From contig JAFMOC010000031.1 of NCBI GenBank assembly GCA_019802505.1, positions 290,001 through 354,000 on the forward strand: a stretch of DNA of 64,000 nt, written 5' to 3'. Below the pieces are notes generated by a model, which saw only the letters and a list, made by a program, of their open reading frames with translations, was not told the origin of the DNA and made no database searches. A program made the translations under genes and the position numbers. Positions 37,124-48,194 of this stretch are shown here, piece by piece (position 1 is the first letter of the stretch; the number at the start of each line of letters is the position of its first letter). The stretch comes from Corydoras sp. C115. Its lineage: Eukaryota > Chordata > Actinopteri > Siluriformes > Callichthyidae.

Positions 37124-38127
37124 ATGGAGACCAAGAGAAAGCTGCCCTCCTGGATGATCCAGCACCCCGAGCAGAGCCGGCCAACGCGGCCGGGAGGCGG
37201 CAGCAGCGGAGCGGCGAGGAGAAAACGCCTGAAACGGTGAGGGGGGGGGGTTCCTCATGCCCATCCAGGGGAGAACGTTTCGGGCGCTGGGCAGATACAC
37301 CCAGAACAGGGGGGCAATTTATCACTGGACACACCACACACTCAACTCACAAACAAAACATACACACAATCTATATGGGGTTTTTATTATTTAATCTACC
37401 CCAAATGTTATGCGAGAAACTCATATTGCCTCGATCCCCCATGTTTTGGACTGTGGGAGGGAAGTCCGGAGAACCCGGAGGAAACGCTGCACAGACACAG
37501 GGAGAACATGGCAAACTCCACTCCCAGATGGGATTTGAACCAGGAACCCCCTAGTGCTGACGAGGAGAACACATGCTTAAACCACTAGACCAACCCCCAC
37601 CCCCCTCTTCCCACCGCAACACCCTCACTCACCCGCCCAATAACATTCTATTCATTCCATTATCTTCTCTCCCGCTTTATCCTCTATTAGGGTCGCGGGG
37701 GGGTTCCCCATGCCCATCCAGGGGAGAACGTCTCGGACGCTGGGCAGATACACCCACGTGAAGGACGCCAATCCAATCGCTGGGCACTCACTCACTCCAA
37801 TCTACCACAGTCACATACCACACTGTCTATATGGGGCAATTTGGAGAACTCAATTGACTTGATCCATGATTTTTTGGATGGTCTGGGGAGGGAAACTGGG
37901 AGAACCCATAAAGGATGGAAAACTCACGCGGACATGGGGAGAACATGGAAACTCCACCCAGATGGGGATTCGAACCGGGAATCCCTAGTGCTGAGAGGAG
38001 AACATGCCAAACCACTAAGCCCCATAACAATAATCATTAAAGGCAGATTAAATGTGTGTTTTACAGAATGATCTACTGGATGAATGAACGGGAGCTCGTG
38101 GAAACAGCGCAGAGTGTTTTAGACAAG
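37124..38127 (+). CDS. cyren: CYREN-like cell-cycle regulator of end joining (two exons, 3' end not found)
   Basis: Exon 1 (37124-37236) starts METKRKLPSWMIQHPEQSRP and ends in a basic stretch ARRKRLKR. Exon 2 (38067-38127) encodes MIYWMNERELVETAQSVLDK. Human CYREN begins with a Ku-binding motif around RVLPSWL and has TVYCMNEAEIVDVALGILIE (both from memory), so motif, order and spacing agree. CYREN binds Ku in the nucleus and restrains classical non-homologous end joining. Donors are GTGAGG (37237) and GTGAGT (38128). A C-terminal exon with the second Ku-binding motif was not recognised; a 28-nt splice-bounded segment at 40073-40100 is a weak candidate for a middle exon. Reading through the second donor gives a basic tail ending at a TGA. 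The gene may be intact but incompletely traced, or truncated. Confidence 0.68.
37240..37600 (-). mobile_element. Main SINE, reverse, abutting the CYREN exon 1 donor
   Basis: Begins in the G-run immediately after GTGAG of the donor at 37237 and carries many small indels. Confidence 0.85.
37650..38028 (-). mobile_element. Main SINE, reverse, indel-rich
   Basis: Complete span but with many insertions. Ends 38 nt before the CYREN exon 2 acceptor. Confidence 0.85.
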
Positions 38128-38129
38128 GT

Positions 38130-38192
38130 GAGTGAGATGAAGAGGAGGAGGAGGATGAAGATGAGGAGGAGGAGGATGAAGAGCAGGAGGTC
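38130..38192. repeat. AGG/GAT purine repeat next to a CYREN donor
   Basis: Imperfect GAAGAGGAGGAGGAGGAT repeats starting at the donor GTGAGT. Purine-rich on the plus strand. Confidence 0.8.
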
Positions 38193-38253
38193 GGGATTCT
38201 CACACAGACCGTGATGTTGGAGGTGGTGCTCATGAGGGTCTGATGTTCTGGGT

Positions 38254-38600
38254 TCATTCATTCATTCATTCATTATCTCCCGCTTTATCCTCTATTAGGG
38301 TCGCGGTGGGGTTCCCCATGCTCATCCAGGGGAGAACGTCTCGGGCGCTGGGCAGATAGACCCAGGACAGGACGCCAATCCATCGCTGGGCACACACTCA
38401 CTCACACAGACACACTCTATATGGGGCAATTTGGAGAACTCAATTGACTTGATCCATGTTTTTGGACTGTGGGAGGAAACCCAGAGGATACCCACGCGGA
38501 CACGGGGAGAACATGGAAACTCCACCCAGATGGGGATTCGAACCGGGACTCCCTAGCGCTGAGAGGAGAACATGCTAAACCACTAAGCCAGCGTTCCGCC
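38254..38600 (-). mobile_element. Main SINE, full length, reverse
   Basis: About 60 bp after the purine repeat that follows CYREN exon 2. Confidence 0.9.
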
Positions 38601-38645
38601 TGTTCTGGGTTTATGCTTTACAAATATAAATCCGTTGATTATCTT

Positions 38646-38752
38646 CCGGCGGCACGGTGGCTTAGTGGTTTAGCATGTTCTCCTCTAAGCACTAGGGATT
38701 CCCGGTTCGAATCCCACATCTGGGTGGAGTTTTCCATGTTTCCCCGCAGCTC
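38646..38752 (+). mobile_element. Main SINE head only
   Basis: Head, boxes A and B, then breaks in the central domain into a local duplication (GGCAGAGTCGCCGAGAGCCA occurs at 38771 and 38843). Confidence 0.85.
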
Positions 38753-39164
38753 CGCCCCCTGAAACCCACGGCAGAGTCGCCGAGAGCCAACCTGCTCCCA
38801 CAAACGGGACTCTTTTAAACCGAGGATGATGGAGAACCCACGGCAGAGTCGCCGAGAGCCAACCTGCTCCCACAAACGGGACTTTTTAAACCAGAGACAC
38901 TGCATTACAGGTCAAAAGTATGAGGACAGGGTTGGGGCTGGGTTGGATCATGGCTGACCCGGTGTTCTGACCTCAACCTCAAGTCCAGCACTGTTAACGA
39001 CACGTTCCCCACGGAGCCGTGGTCCTCACAAGGTTCCGTCCTTATAAAAAAAACGCTTCTGAGAGACGAGACGTCCTGATGTACAAATCTCTAGAAATTA
39101 AAAAAAAGAAACCTGAAGCTAAACATTTCTCGAGTTCTACGTCTCAGAGATTCAAACAGATTTG

Positions 39165-39330
39165 TGACGGCAATCCATCACTGGGCGCACACTATATAGG
39201 GGCAAATTAGAGCAGCCAATTCACCCTGAATCCATGATTGAGGAATGTGGGAGGAAACCCACACAGACACCTGGAAGCGCTACCAAGGTCGGGATTCAAA
39301 GCTGGATCCCCAGCACTGAGAGGAGAACAT
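39165..39330 (-). mobile_element. SINE fragment, old subfamily, reverse
   Basis: TATATAGGGGCAAATTAGAG and AGGTCGGGATTCAAAGC. A younger copy follows directly. Confidence 0.65.
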
Positions 39331-39676
39331 TCATTCATTCATTCTCTTCCCCTTAATCCTCTATTAGGGTCGCGGTGGGGTTCCCCATGCCCATCCAGGG
39401 GAACATCTTGGGTGCTGGGCAGATACACCCAGGACAGGGCGCCAATCCATCGCTGGGCACACACTCACTCACACAGACACACTCTATATGGGGCAATTTG
39501 GAGAATTCAATTGAATTGATCCATGTTTTTGGACTGTGGGAGGAAACCGGAGAACCCGGAGGAAACCCACGCAGACACGGGGAGAACATGGAAACTCCAC
39601 CCAGATGGGGATTCGAACCGGGAATCCCTAGTGCTGAGAGGAGAACATGCTAAACCACTAAGCCACCGTGCCGCCC
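39331..39676 (-). mobile_element. Main SINE, full length, reverse
   Basis: Joined to the older fragment at GAGGAGAACATTCATTC, so it may have inserted into it. Confidence 0.9.
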
Positions 39677-39822
39677 GAATACGAGATCTCCAACATAAAA
39701 AAACAGGGTTATTAATAACGAAGGTCCGAATACGAGAAACATAATAAAAATATCACACACTTTAAAAACCCACGATGTTTATTAAAGTTCAGTTCAAATG
39801 GAGGAATCAAGACTCACACACA

Positions 39823-39863
<41 letters not shown>

Positions 39864-40210
39864 CAGCTGCACTAATTGATCACACCTGATTGGTCTCGTT
39901 AGCAGTCCCTAACTGAATTGGGAGCATTAAAGGGAAGGAACAGTGCTGCTCTGTAAGTGCTGCACACGTCTCTGTCCTGCTTTCCATCTTGAGAACCTTT
40001 CGGTTCTAAAGGGACTCGGGAGGCTTCGTGGGAGGGACGTTGGACGGCTGTCAGGTGTCGATTGTGCAACAGAAACGGGACGGACTGGGAGAACGAGACG
40101 GTGAGTCTTAACCGAGCTTCATCACTCAAACGGCCGACGGGCCGACAGCCAAACTCAGCGTATCAATAAATAAATAATGCTTCACTGAAACCCTTAAACT
40201 TTGAGTTCTC

Positions 40211-40535
40211 TGCACGTTCTCCTCTCAGCGCTAGGGGTTCCCGGTTCGAATCCCCATCTGGATGGAGTTTCCATGTCCTCCCCGTGTCCGCGTGGGTTTC
40301 CTCCGGGTTCTCCGGCTTCCTCCCACAGTCCAAAAACATGGATCAAGTCAATTGAGTTCTCCAAAATTGCCCCATATAGAGTGTGTGTGTGTGAGTGAGT
40401 GTGTGCCCAGCGATGGATTGGCGTCCTGTCCTGGGTTTATCTGCCCAGCATCCGAGACGTTCTCCCCTGGATGGGCATGGGGAACCCCACCGCGACCCTA
40501 ATAGAGGATAAAGCGGGAGATAATGAATGAATGAA
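40211..40535 (+). mobile_element. Main SINE, head truncated
   Basis: Lacks box A and starts GCACGTTCTCCTCTCAGC. AAACCCTTAAAC lies on both sides (40188-40199 and 40534-40545). Confidence 0.88.
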
Positions 40536-40717
40536 ACCCTTAAACCGGTCAGCTGCCCGACTCCCCCCCCCCCCCCCCCCCCCCCCCAACACAACGACTA
40601 AAATTATAACGAACTTCACCTTTAATTTGCCTCCAAACAACATGTTTTGGATCCAAAAGTAAAAACATGGCATCGCCTTGACGACCGTGTTCCTCCATGC
40701 AATTAGAATTAGGATTT

Positions 40718-40768
<51 letters not shown>

Positions 40769-41113
40769 GGTTTGCCTTTTTTTTGGACCATTTGTGAGCT
40801 TTGACCCTGATGTCGGGTGATGGGACTTTGCTCACAATCTCAGTCCCAGTTCACCTTCATAGGCGTTCGTGTCTCTCGTTCAGGATCCACGCCCAACTCA
40901 CCCAACCGTGTCTTTGTGGAGCAGAACGGGGCCTTCCCTAAACTGTTCTGACAAATTCTGAAACACAGTTGTTCAGGCGACCAGGTGCTTGATTTATTAT
41001 TTTTAAACCTGTGGTCGAGCGCCTGAATACAGCGTATAATAATTAATAATAATGATGTGATGATCGTCCTCCTGCCACAAACAAATTAAATGTTGTTATG
41101 GTAATTTTCATTG

Positions 41114-41402
41114 GAATCCCCATCTGGGTGGAGTTTCCATGTTCTCCCCGTGTCCGCGTGGGTTTCTTCCGGGTTCTCCGGTTTCCTCCCACAGTCCAAA
41201 AACATGGATCAAGTCAATTAAATTCTCAAAAAATTGCCCCATATAGAGTGTGTCTGTGTGAGTGAGTGTGTGCCCAGCGATGGATTGGCGCCCTGTCCTG
41301 GGTGTATCTGCCCAGCGCCCGAGACGTTCTCCCCTGGATGGGCATGGGGAACCCCACCGCGACCCTAATAGAGGATAAAGCGGGAGATAATGAATGAATG
41401 AA
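41114..41402 (+). mobile_element. Main SINE, head truncated
   Basis: Starts GGAATCCCCATCTGGG and keeps the full 3' part. Confidence 0.88.
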
Positions 41403-41485
41403 AGTTAGATGGGGGGGGGGGCAGGGGGGTTTACATGTGTACGTCTGAGGACCTACATTCTCCGTGTCTGTCGGATGATGTGAAT

Positions 41486-41516
<31 letters not shown>

Positions 41517-42186
41517 CTGCTGCTGGTGTTTATCGCCGCGTGGGGACGGCTTCTGGGGTCACACCACTTGCTCTGATCGCTGAGGGCTCGTTAAGTCTTT
41601 ATTTAGTGATACATTCAGGCCACTGGGGGGCGTGGTGTTTGAGCGTCTGGTGATCTGGTTGGATGTGGAGTGAACTCCGGGGGTGGGTGTTGCTACCGGT
41701 GATGCGTGTGGATGAAAGCTGGTGGTCAGCACGTTCTGAACATTCGTGGCGGTGTAGTCCGGCGGGGTTTTTTTTAAACAAAATGTTCTAAATCGATAGC
41801 TTCATCAGAGCCAAGTGTCCGGACCCATAATCCAACGGTGCGCCAACTCCGTACTTCATGGTGGATGAGTGCTTAACACTGAACGCACGTTTCTCATTGG
41901 CTGACGGCACGAGCCCGTCACGGTCTCTCTGAGTTGTTAATGTTTACCGGTTTTGAGTCGCAGGAGTCACTGCATCTCCCTCACCTTCTTTTCTTTTCTT
42001 TTTTTAAAATTTTTTTTTTAATGAACGCTCCCTCGGCGACTGAGCCGCTTCTCACAGGCACCACGACTACAACCACCACACTGCAGAACATCTGTACAGA
42101 ACCGAAACAACAAACAAACAAACTGAACCTGATCGCGAGCCAAGAGCTTTATAAATACTGTTCGTGTTTCCCCAAAAAAACCCAGC

Positions 42187-42190
<4 letters not shown>

Positions 42191-42228
<38 letters not shown>
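42191..42228. repeat. A-run of about 38 nt
   Basis: Pure A tract on the plus strand, about 270 nt past the ERGIC2 stop. It could be the tail of an old retroposed sequence; no parent was recognised. Confidence 0.85.
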
Positions 42229-42230
<2 letters not shown>

Positions 42231-42501
42231 TCATACAGGGACAAAAAAAAAAGTGGCTTTAGGAACCTTTCCCGGTAGCGGAACGGCAGTGTCGTGTGTT
42301 GGAATTGTAACGGATTGTGGGAACCAGACTACGTCACCAGCTTGTTGTGATGTTATAGTTATGTGCTTGGGGGGGGGGGGGACCAGCCCTTCACAGTATC
42401 CCTTTTTGGCAAACTGGAGGAGGACAGCGGCTTTGGTGCGTTGTTCCGATCTGGCGCTGTGCTCGGGTTTCGGGCGGAGAAGGGCGGGGGGGGTTTGGGT
42501 A

Positions 42502-45500
42502 TCAGGAATCGGGAGCCGTCGCGGAACCTCTGGCGAGACCGTTCGGGTGGGCGTCGAAAATACTGACCTAGGAGAGAACAAACGGGTGATGTCATCAGGA
42601 AACCTGGCGACGCTGAGTACGGCGCGTTTCGGCTTTTCTTACTTGTTTGGGTTTATAAACGCCGAGTCGGAAGCGGCAGCAGAAGACGTCGACGCAGAAG
42701 CCCACCAGGCCGTGCAGCATACCTGAGAGACGGAACAGAGACACGTGCACCGCAGGACGATGCGCCGGCCCCGGGTTCGAGTTCATTCGACTTAACGTCG
42801 TAACCGAAGAGCCCCTACGTCTTTAGAACAAACTCAAAGATGAACCAGGTTCATCTGAACCCCGGAACAGAGGGGTTAATAAACCGTGCTGGTACCTGTG
42901 GTGGTGAAGATGCCCCCCACGATGCCACACAGCCGCACCAGAAATTGCCACAGGGGCATGTGCTGTTCCGTCACGCGCACCATGAGCGAGCTGAGGTCGT
43001 ACTTCATGAAGATTCCCGAGACGCCGTGGCTGCCCGCTGCGTGGTTGATCACACGTTCCTGTGAGAACCAAACGGAGTAAATCATTATAAACTGAGGGTG
43101 GCACGGTGGCTTAGTGGTTTTGCATGTTCTCCTCTCAGCACTAGGGACTCCCGGTTCGAATCCCCATCTGGGTGGAGTTTCCATGTTCTCCCCGCGTCCG
43201 CGTGGGTTTCCTCGGGTTCTCCGGTTTCCTCCCACAGTCCAAAAACATGGATCGAGTCCAATGAATTCTCCAAATTGCCCCATATAGAGTGTGTGTGTGT
43301 GAGTGAGTGTGTGCCCAGCGATGGATTGCCCCCCTGTCCTGGGTGTATCTGCCCAGCGCCTGAGACGTTCTCCCCTGGATGGGCATGGGGAACCCCACTG
43401 CGACCCTAATAGAGGATAAAGCGGGAGATAATGAATGAATGAATTATAATCTGATCGGGGCGGCACGGTGGCTTAGTGGTTTTGCATGTTCTCCTCTCAG
43501 CACTAGGGATTCCCGGTTCAAATCCCCATCTGGGTGGAGTTTCCATGTCCTCCCCGTGTCCGCGTGGGTTTCCTCCGGGTTCTCCGGTTTCCTCCCACAA
43601 TCCAAAAACATGGATCAAGTCAATTGAGTTCTCAAAATTGCCCCATATAGAGAGTGTCTGTGTGAGTGAGTGTGTGCCCAGCGATGGATTGGCGTCCTGT
43701 CCTGGGTGTATCTGCCCAGCGCCTGAAACGTTCTCCCCTGGATGGGCATGGGGAACCCCCCCCCCGTGACCCTAATAGAGGATAAAGCGGGAGAATGAAT
43801 GAATGAATTATAATTTATTTTTAATTAGTATGAGGTCATTCAACGAGTAAGAAAGTCTAGAATTGGTTCTGGTTGGTTGGGGTTGGGGCGACATGGTGGT
43901 GCACAGGTATCTGAGTGGAGTTCTCTCTTGTCCACATTGGTTTCCAAAAACAGGGACTTAAGGTGAACTGGCTGCTCCAACTTGCCCCTATAGTGTATGT
44001 GTGTGCCCAGCGATGTATTGGCACCCTCTCCCGGGTGTATCTGCCCCTGCCTGTAATCTGGAGGATTATCTTCTCATCTTTTTCACTTCCCTCTCCACCG
44101 CAGTGTAAGCCACACGAAGTGGATTATATTTTCTCCCCTAAATCCCGCTGTGCAGGTGCACACCTACCCGTTCCGTGACGGAGTACTGATGCGTGTCAGC
44201 AGACACTTTGTAGGTCTCCAGTTTGGTGGGTACGATGGTGATGAAGTACTGGAACATCTGATTATCTAGAAACCAGAAGAAAGGCAATGAGAGCGTGGTG
44301 CGAAAAACCCGGCGACGCGTCGGCAGACCGTACCACGGCCCGTCCTGTAAAACCAGTTCGGCTCGTCGGGTCTGTGCTCCACTTACGATCCGTGCAGACT
44401 TTTTCCGTGCCGTCGAGCGGATTCAGGATGCCGGGAAGCTCCTCGCCGAACGACAGGTGATCTATGCGATGGGAGAAGTTGTACGCTGCGGAACGGGACG
44501 TTACAAATGTTATTCCTGTGCGAGGCCAGGGAGGCCAGGAAATTTGCATAGCAAATGCGGTTTCAAGGCCTTACGAGTCGATCGCCAAGCTATTTAGTTG
44601 AAAAACTGGAAAAACCTACTCTCATGGCTGACCAGCGCAGCTAAATGTGCATGACCTCTCGGATGCGGAATGGCCCTGTGATTAAAACCAACACAAGTTA
44701 AGGTCGAAGCGTGGGGTTCGATACGTAAGCATGGTGCAACACTTCGGTTTCGAATCCCAAACGCTCAACTTTCTTTTAACGTTCGATCGTTAAATCCAGC
44801 ATTCTGAACAAACACGTACTTGCCGACGGTGATGTGGAAATTCCCGGCCACTTTGTTGACGTACAGATGCCCGTTTATTCTGCAGGCGTTGAGCGGCTCT
44901 GTTGGACTGTCCTCTCTGAGGAGACAGACACCGGGTTTACCTTTAATACGGAGACTGGTTTGGAGGTAACCGACTGACGCAGTGTTAGAGCTGTGTGTTA
45001 GGGGTTAGGGGGGCATCCTGACCTCGGGGGCAGCGCAGTGGGGCCTCCTCTCATCACGTTCTTAAAGAGGACGTCCTGAAGGGAGTGCTCCTCCCGCAGT
45101 CTGCTCTGAATCAGCATGAGCGTTCTGGAGGAGGAAAGAAACCGGGGTCAGGGTTCTTCAGTTGTTGTGACTAACTTCAGATAAAACGGAACACGGGGTC
45201 CGGTGTTGCATCTGGGTTTTTGTACAAGGTGTGAAAGGCCTTGAGGATATGGAGCTCTGGTCCACCTTCGAATGGAGACTTTGATTCATTTGAAAGTTCT
45301 GCTTTTTTGCCTTAAATCCTAATTACTTTTAGTCCAAACCTTAAAAACATTATTATTATTATTATTTTTATTATGCTGACAGGCAGGCACGGTGGCTTAG
45401 TGGTTTAGCATGTTCTCCTCTCAGCGCTAGGGATTCCCGGTTGGAATCCCCATCTGGGTGGAGTTTCCATGTTCTCCCCGTGTCCGCGTGGGTTTCCTCC

Positions 45501-47866
45501 GGGTTCTCCAGTTTCCTCCCACAGTCCAAAAACATGGATCAAGTCAATTGAATTCTCAAAAATTGCCCCATATAGAGTGTATCTGTGTGAGTGAGTGTGT
45601 GCCCAGAGATGGATTGGCGTCCTGTCCTGGGTGTATCTGCCCAGCACCCGAAACGTTCTCCTCTGGATGGGCATGGGGAACCCCACCGCGACCCTAGTAG
45701 AGGATAAAGTGGGAGATAATGAATGAATGAATGAATGAATGAATTATTATGCTGACAGGCGGCACGGTGGCTTAGTGGTTTAGCACGTTCGCCTCTCAGC
45801 GCTAGGGATTCCCGGTTTGAATCCCCATCTGGGTGGAGTTTCCATGTTCTCCCCGTGTCCGCGTGGGTTTCCTCCGGGTTCTCCGGTTTCCTCCCACAGT
45901 CCAAAAACATGGATCAAGTCAATTGAGTTCTCAAAAATTGCCCCATATAGAGTGTGTGTGAGTGAGTGTGTGCCCAGCGATGGATTGGCGCCCTGTCCTG
46001 GGTCTATCTGCCCAGCGCCCGAGACGTTCTCCCCTGGATGGGCATGGGGAACCCCACCGCGACCCTAATAGAGGATAAAGCGGGAGATAATGGATAAATG
46101 AATTCTGCTGACGCTTTAATCCACATCTGGGTTAAAGGCCCTGCTGAAGGTGGTGGACCCAGGACCATCATCAGTAACATTTCACAATTTTAATAAAACA
46201 TAATTAATTCATAATTAAATGAACATTAAGACTACCTGTGCCAGTGTCTCTGCTGCGGTGAGAGTTCAAACACCACCTGGAAACAAGCCAAGCCAACATG
46301 TCACGAGGCTTCACGTAAATAAACCACAGCCGTAAGGTCCGAATCAACACGGACCGCTCACCGGTTCATAATGCAGCCCGTCGGACGCCACCATCGACTC
46401 GGCCAAGTCCAAAACATCTGCACCCACAACTAGAGGAAAGAAAATCGGACATGACGTCAAATCCAAATACAGAGGTTATGTATTCTCCAGTTTTCTCCCA
46501 CATTTCAAAAACAGGGCGGCACGCTGGCTTAGTGGTTTAGCACGTTCTCCTCTCAGCGCTAGGGATTCCCGGTTCGAATCCCCATCTGGGTGGAGTTTCC
46601 ATGTTCTCCCCGTGTCCATGTGGGTTTCCTCCGGGTTCTCCGGTTTCCTCCCACAGTCCAAAAACATGGATCAAGTCAATTGAGTTTTCCAAATTGCCCC
46701 ATATAGAGTGTGTATGTGTGTGTGAGTGAGTGTGTGCCCAGCGATGGATTGGCGCCCTGTCCTGGGTGTATCTGCCCAGCGCCCGAGACGTTCTCCCCTG
46801 GATGGGCATGGGGAACCCCACCGCAACCCTAATAGAGGATAAAACGGATGATAATGAATGAATGAATGAATTATTATGCTGACGGGAGGCACGGTGGCTT
46901 AGTGGTTTGGCACGTTCGCCTCTCGGCGCTAGGGATTCGCGGTTCGAATCCCCATCTGGGTGGAGTTTCCATGTCCTCCCCGTGTCTGCGTGGGTTTCCT
47001 CCGGGTTCTCCGGTTTCCTCCCACAGTCCAAAAAACATGGATCAAGTCAATTGAATTCTCAAAAATTGCCCCATATAGAGTGTGTATGTGGGTGTGAGTG
47101 AGTGTGTGCCCAGCGATGGATTGGCGCCCTGTCCTGGGTGTATCTGCCCAACGCCAGAGACGTTCTGCCCTGGATGGGCATGGGGAACCACCCCGCGACC
47201 CTAATAGAGGATAAAGCGGATGATAATGAATGAATGAATTTCAAAAACATGGATTTAAGGTGAATGGGATGCTCTAAATTGCCCCCATACAGTGTGTGTG
47301 TGTGTGTGTCCAGTGAAATAGATCACTTTGAAAAACAAGGAACATTTATGCTGCTGTGTGGAACCTGCAGAAAACCTGTGTGTCAAGAACTAAAGTGAAC
47401 CACTGATTAAACCTCAGATACTCACACTGACACCTCATGGCGACGGTAATGTCTATATTTATTCTTAATTTGCTATAAAAAAAAAGAAAAGACAAACACA
47501 ATCGTGGTTGTTAATCTCTCAGTAAAAAAATTCCATAATCAGATTATTAATCCAACTCTACAGGGCCGTCTCATCCGCACCTCGAAAAATCCTTATCCAC
47601 TTCGTATTCGTACTTCATCCACGTGTCGCGGTACACGAAGAACTCGAAGAACGCCAGCAGGGCCATCGCGGTGAATGCAATCAGAGACACTGGGGACCCA
47701 AGAGACAGAACGTTAGGACGGCGTCAGGTCGGCGGCGAGATGAAGCGAACGTCTCCTCACCGGTTCCGCCGCTCGCCGTGGTTTCCACATAACTCTCGGG
47801 AACCTTGGGGAAGGCGTCCAGCTCCTTCACTATGCTCAGTGCTTTCTTGCGAGACAACCGCCGCAT
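42502..47866 (-). CDS. ergic2: ERGIC2, ER-Golgi intermediate compartment protein 2 (complete, 13 coding exons)
   Basis: Two-pass membrane protein that cycles between ER, ERGIC and Golgi with ERGIC1 and ERGIC3. Exons in transcript order: 47866-47761, 47689-47581, 47472-47426, 46429-46362, 46276-46236, 45124-45023, 44915-44820, 44675-44620, 44485-44387, 44265-44168, 43058-42896, 42722-42643 and 42567-42502. They total 1131 nt, 376 residues (human 377, from memory). Visible: start MRRLSRKKALSIVKELDAFP; first membrane segment about residues 36-56 (VSLIAFTAMALLAFFEFFVY); luminal motifs YNFSHRIDHLSFGE, NPLDGTEK and INHAAGSHGVSGIFMKYD; second membrane segment about 311-340. The last exon is assigned by phase, acceptor and total length; its tail (SIFDAHPNGLARG) resembles the human end only weakly. 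All seven SINEs in its introns lie antisense to it. Confidence 0.94.
43096..43442 (+). mobile_element. Main SINE, full length
   Basis: ERGIC2 intron, antisense to the gene; starts 38 nt upstream of the acceptor side of the exon at 43058. Confidence 0.9.
43457..43810 (+). mobile_element. Main SINE, full length
   Basis: Same ERGIC2 intron; GAATTATAAT on both sides. Confidence 0.9.
43886..44066 (+). mobile_element. SINE fragment, old subfamily
   Basis: GGGGCGACATGGTGG, AACTTGCCCCTATAGTG and TGTATCTGCCC. Strongly diverged. Confidence 0.6.
45384..45744 (+). mobile_element. Main SINE, full length
   Basis: TTATTATGCTGACAGGC flanks it on both sides (45371-45387 and 45744-45760), a target duplication. 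Confidence 0.92.
45757..46103 (+). mobile_element. Main SINE, full length
   Basis: Directly after the previous copy. CTGCTGACGC follows, an older SINE tail. Confidence 0.9.
46105..46175. mobile_element. Tail fragment of the second SINE/L2 family
   Basis: CTGCTGACGCTTTAATCC followed by GGGTTAAAGGCCCTGCTGAAG. It sits where several main-family SINEs have inserted. Confidence 0.45.
46514..46869 (+). mobile_element. Main SINE, full length
   Basis: ERGIC2 intron. TTTCAAAAACAGGG precedes it, itself like an old SINE fragment. Confidence 0.9.
46884..47239 (+). mobile_element. Main SINE, full length
   Basis: Follows TTATTATGCTGACGGG, the same target text as at 45371. Confidence 0.9.
47240..47320 (+). 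mobile_element. SINE fragment, old subfamily
   Basis: TTTCAAAAACATGGATTTAAGG and AAATTGCCCCCATACAGTG. Confidence 0.6.
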
Positions 47867-47902
47867 CTTCGCAGCGACTAACCACCTCGTGCGCTCATAA
47901 AC
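47867..47902 (-). other. ergic2: ERGIC2 5'UTR part of the first coding exon
   Basis: A good acceptor (CTTCCCCGCAG) ends at 47903, so the exon carrying the start codon begins at 47902 with 36 nt of leader. This implies a noncoding first exon further upstream. Confidence 0.6.
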
Positions 47903-47949
47903 CTGCGGGGAAGACGATCGGTCAGATGCGGACGGTGGCTTAAAACTCC

Positions 47950-48165
47950 CAGCAGCACTGCTGTGTCTGATCCACTCGTACCAGCAGCGCCGCAAGAACC
48001 TGCGAGTTCATCTACGACTGAAATAGCACCTGATCGGAAGCGGTTCGGATCAATCGAGGACAGAGAACATAGAAAAAGAGGACAAACACCAGATGGACTA
48101 CAGAATGTAACTATAGAACTACAGAACTGTACAACTACCGCTATCTATATGGTTAGTAGAGCTTA
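47950..48165. mobile_element. Tc1-type element fragments
   Basis: CAGCAGCACTGCTGTGTCTG and ATCCACTCGTACC, then at 48090 AGATGGACTACAGAATGTAA and AACTACAGAACTGTAC, pieces of the same dispersed family. Upstream intron of ERGIC2. Confidence 0.4.
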
Positions 48166-48194
48166 TAACATGTTAATAATTATATATATAGTAG

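Larger units (their letters stand above)
38600..42230. other. Region between CYREN exon 2 and ERGIC2
   Basis: SINEs, CA/GT tracts (39826-39860, 40722-40752, 41491-41515), a C-run at 40563-40587, and a GGGCCTTCCCTAAACTGTTC transposon fragment at 40928. No complete gene; any final CYREN exon should be here or beyond. Confidence 0.5.

Noticed and set aside
39019..39210. Frame with ERRDVLMYKSLEIKKK as a possible CYREN C-terminus
   Set aside because: Slight resemblance to the DVLKYVREIFF-type Ku motif, but no acidic stretch, no fitting acceptor, and it runs into a SINE.
40073..40100. 28-nt AG/GT-bounded segment as a CYREN exon
   Set aside because: Good donor but weak acceptor and no convincing protein match; kept only as a remark.
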